In this document: in pieces, positions 63,466 to 64,000 of the stretch
Position numbering within the stretch: the first letter of the stretch is position 1
Layout of the letters: every line of letters begins with the position of its first letter
Source: Rhodobacter sp. NTK016B
GTDB lineage: Bacteria; Pseudomonadota; Alphaproteobacteria; Rhodobacterales; Rhodobacteraceae
Assembly (NCBI RefSeq): GCF_017303295.1
Contig: NZ_JAFKOK010000002.1
Span: forward strand, 62,001-126,000
Direction of reading: 5' to 3'
DNA: 64,000 nucleotides
Position numbers and translations under genes: made by a program
The notes under the pieces: generated by a model
The model's input: the letters and a program-made list of their open reading frames with translations, nothing else
Told to the model about the DNA's origin: nothing
The model's database searches: none

Positions 63466-64000
63466 ATGACCCTGCACTATCGTGCACTACCCGACTTCAC
63501 CGGAGTCGACCTGAATCCGATGCCTGCAAACTACGCGCTGCAGGACTGGAGCAAGGGACCGACCCTGACCTCTCCGATGAGCGAGGCCGAACCTGCCGAG
63601 CTTCTGCCCGCGCTGGGCGGGGATTATGCGGTGACCGGCAAACGCCTGTTGGATCTCGTGCTGGCCAGCGTCGCGTTGCTTGTGGCCGCGCCGGTGCTGG
63701 TTCTGCTGGCGGCCCTGCTGTGGATCGAAGGCGGTAACCCCTTCTATACGCAGGAACGTCTCGGGCGGCACGGACGGCATTTCCGCATGTACAAGCTGCG
63801 CTCGATGGTGCCCGACGCCTCGGCCCGGCTGGTCGAGTATCTCGACCGCGACCCGGCGATGCGTGCCGAATGGGACCTGACGCAGAAGCTCAAGCGCGAT
63901 CCCCGCATCACCCCGCTGGGCCGCCTGCTGCGCAAGACCTCGCTGGATGAGCTGCCGCAGCTGCTGAACGTCATCAAGGGCGACATGAGCCTTGTCGGCC
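63466..64000 (+). CDS. Exopolysaccharide priming glycosyltransferase (sugar transferase), 5' part
   Basis: The first 178 residues of a bacterial sugar transferase; the gene runs off the window. One transmembrane helix (about 66-88, LDLVLASVALLVAAPVLVLLAALLW pattern) follows a hydrophilic N-terminus, then YKLRSMVPDA and the catalytic-region motif RITPLGRLLRKTSLDELPQLLNVIKGDMSLVG of the PglC/WcaJ/ExoY family. It would load the first sugar-phosphate on undecaprenyl phosphate. The ATG at 63466 has a weak ribosome site, and a start a few codons later is possible. Confidence 0.9.
   Translation, partial: MTLHYRALPDFTGVDLNPMPANYALQDWSKGPTLTSPMSEAEPAELLPALGGDYAVTGKRLLDLVLASVALLVAAPVLVLLAALLWIEGGNPFYTQERLGRHGRHFRMYKLRSMVPDASARLVEYLDRDPAMRAEWDLTQKLKRDPRITPLGRLLRKTSLDELPQLLNVIKGDMSLVG

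Overview
The window is 64 kb of high-GC chromosomal DNA that reads as ordinary core genome of a member of the Rhodobacteraceae (Alphaproteobacteria, Rhodobacterales). The family assignment rests on gene content and order: a soxBDAG sarcosine oxidase cluster, ccmI-ruvX-DUF1289, argH-lipoprotein-DUF2834-lysA-TIGR02302, phbA/phbB, an aa3-type cytochrome oxidase subunit IV, an ETF:ubiquinone oxidoreductase and a DmdC-type acyl-CoA dehydrogenase. The genus cannot be fixed from the sequence. No insertion sequence, prophage, CRISPR array or rRNA operon was seen. Two tRNA genes (Cys-GCA, Leu-CAA) are present.

Layout. 1-3.8 kb: end of a thiolase gene, a TRAP transporter (DctP, DctQ, DctM) and a small ABM-fold protein, closed by a strong hairpin. 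3.9-7.3 kb (minus): pyruvate:quinone oxidoreductase PoxB and a membrane-anchored FMN/3Fe-4S glutamate-synthase-like protein. 7.6-11.5 kb: a siderophore/cobalamin-type ABC importer followed by an EamA permease. 11.4-14.1 kb: a WYL regulator, a small divergent protein and a CobW/ZigA-type GTPase behind a Zur-like palindrome. 14.4-20 kb: tRNA-Cys, an M19 dipeptidase, deoD, LysR, an SDR, methionine aminopeptidase and a class D beta-lactamase. 20-25.8 kb (minus): sarcosine oxidase genes interrupted by a small membrane-protein gene that has its own EcfG-like promoter. 26-34 kb: ccmI-ruvX-DUF1289, then the argH-lysA-TIGR02302 operon. 34-38 kb: an EAL protein and polyhydroxybutyrate precursor genes with a patatin-like gene between them. 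38-46 kb: EamA, YdcH/DUF465, a methyltransferase, DUF2007, a polyprenyl diphosphate synthase, ispE, a TPR protein and ETF-QO. 46-55 kb: greA, an unrecognised membrane protein, azlCD, a lipoprotein, COX IV, an MBL hydrolase, an acyl-CoA dehydrogenase, a Sua5-type enzyme and DUF4832. 55-57.4 kb: a lower-GC patch carrying an unusual polytopic chemoreceptor and a small partner, next to tRNA-Leu. 57.6-62 kb: a DedA-family gene, dsbB, DUF1203, GNAT and aspS. 62-64 kb: an ExeA-type ATPase divergent from an exopolysaccharide priming glycosyltransferase cut by the window edge.

Metabolic themes are one-carbon/methylamine breakdown (sarcosine to glycine, with electrons also entering the quinone pool through ETF-QO and PoxB), acetyl-CoA storage as PHB, metal acquisition, and envelope functions. 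The observations I consider most worth following up are the stress-type promoter inside the sox operon, a three-copy palindromic intergenic repeat found only downstream of genes, the histidine-rich transmembrane chemoreceptor with its small partner, and the Zur-like site on the cobW operon. None of these amounts to a clearly new system from sequence alone.
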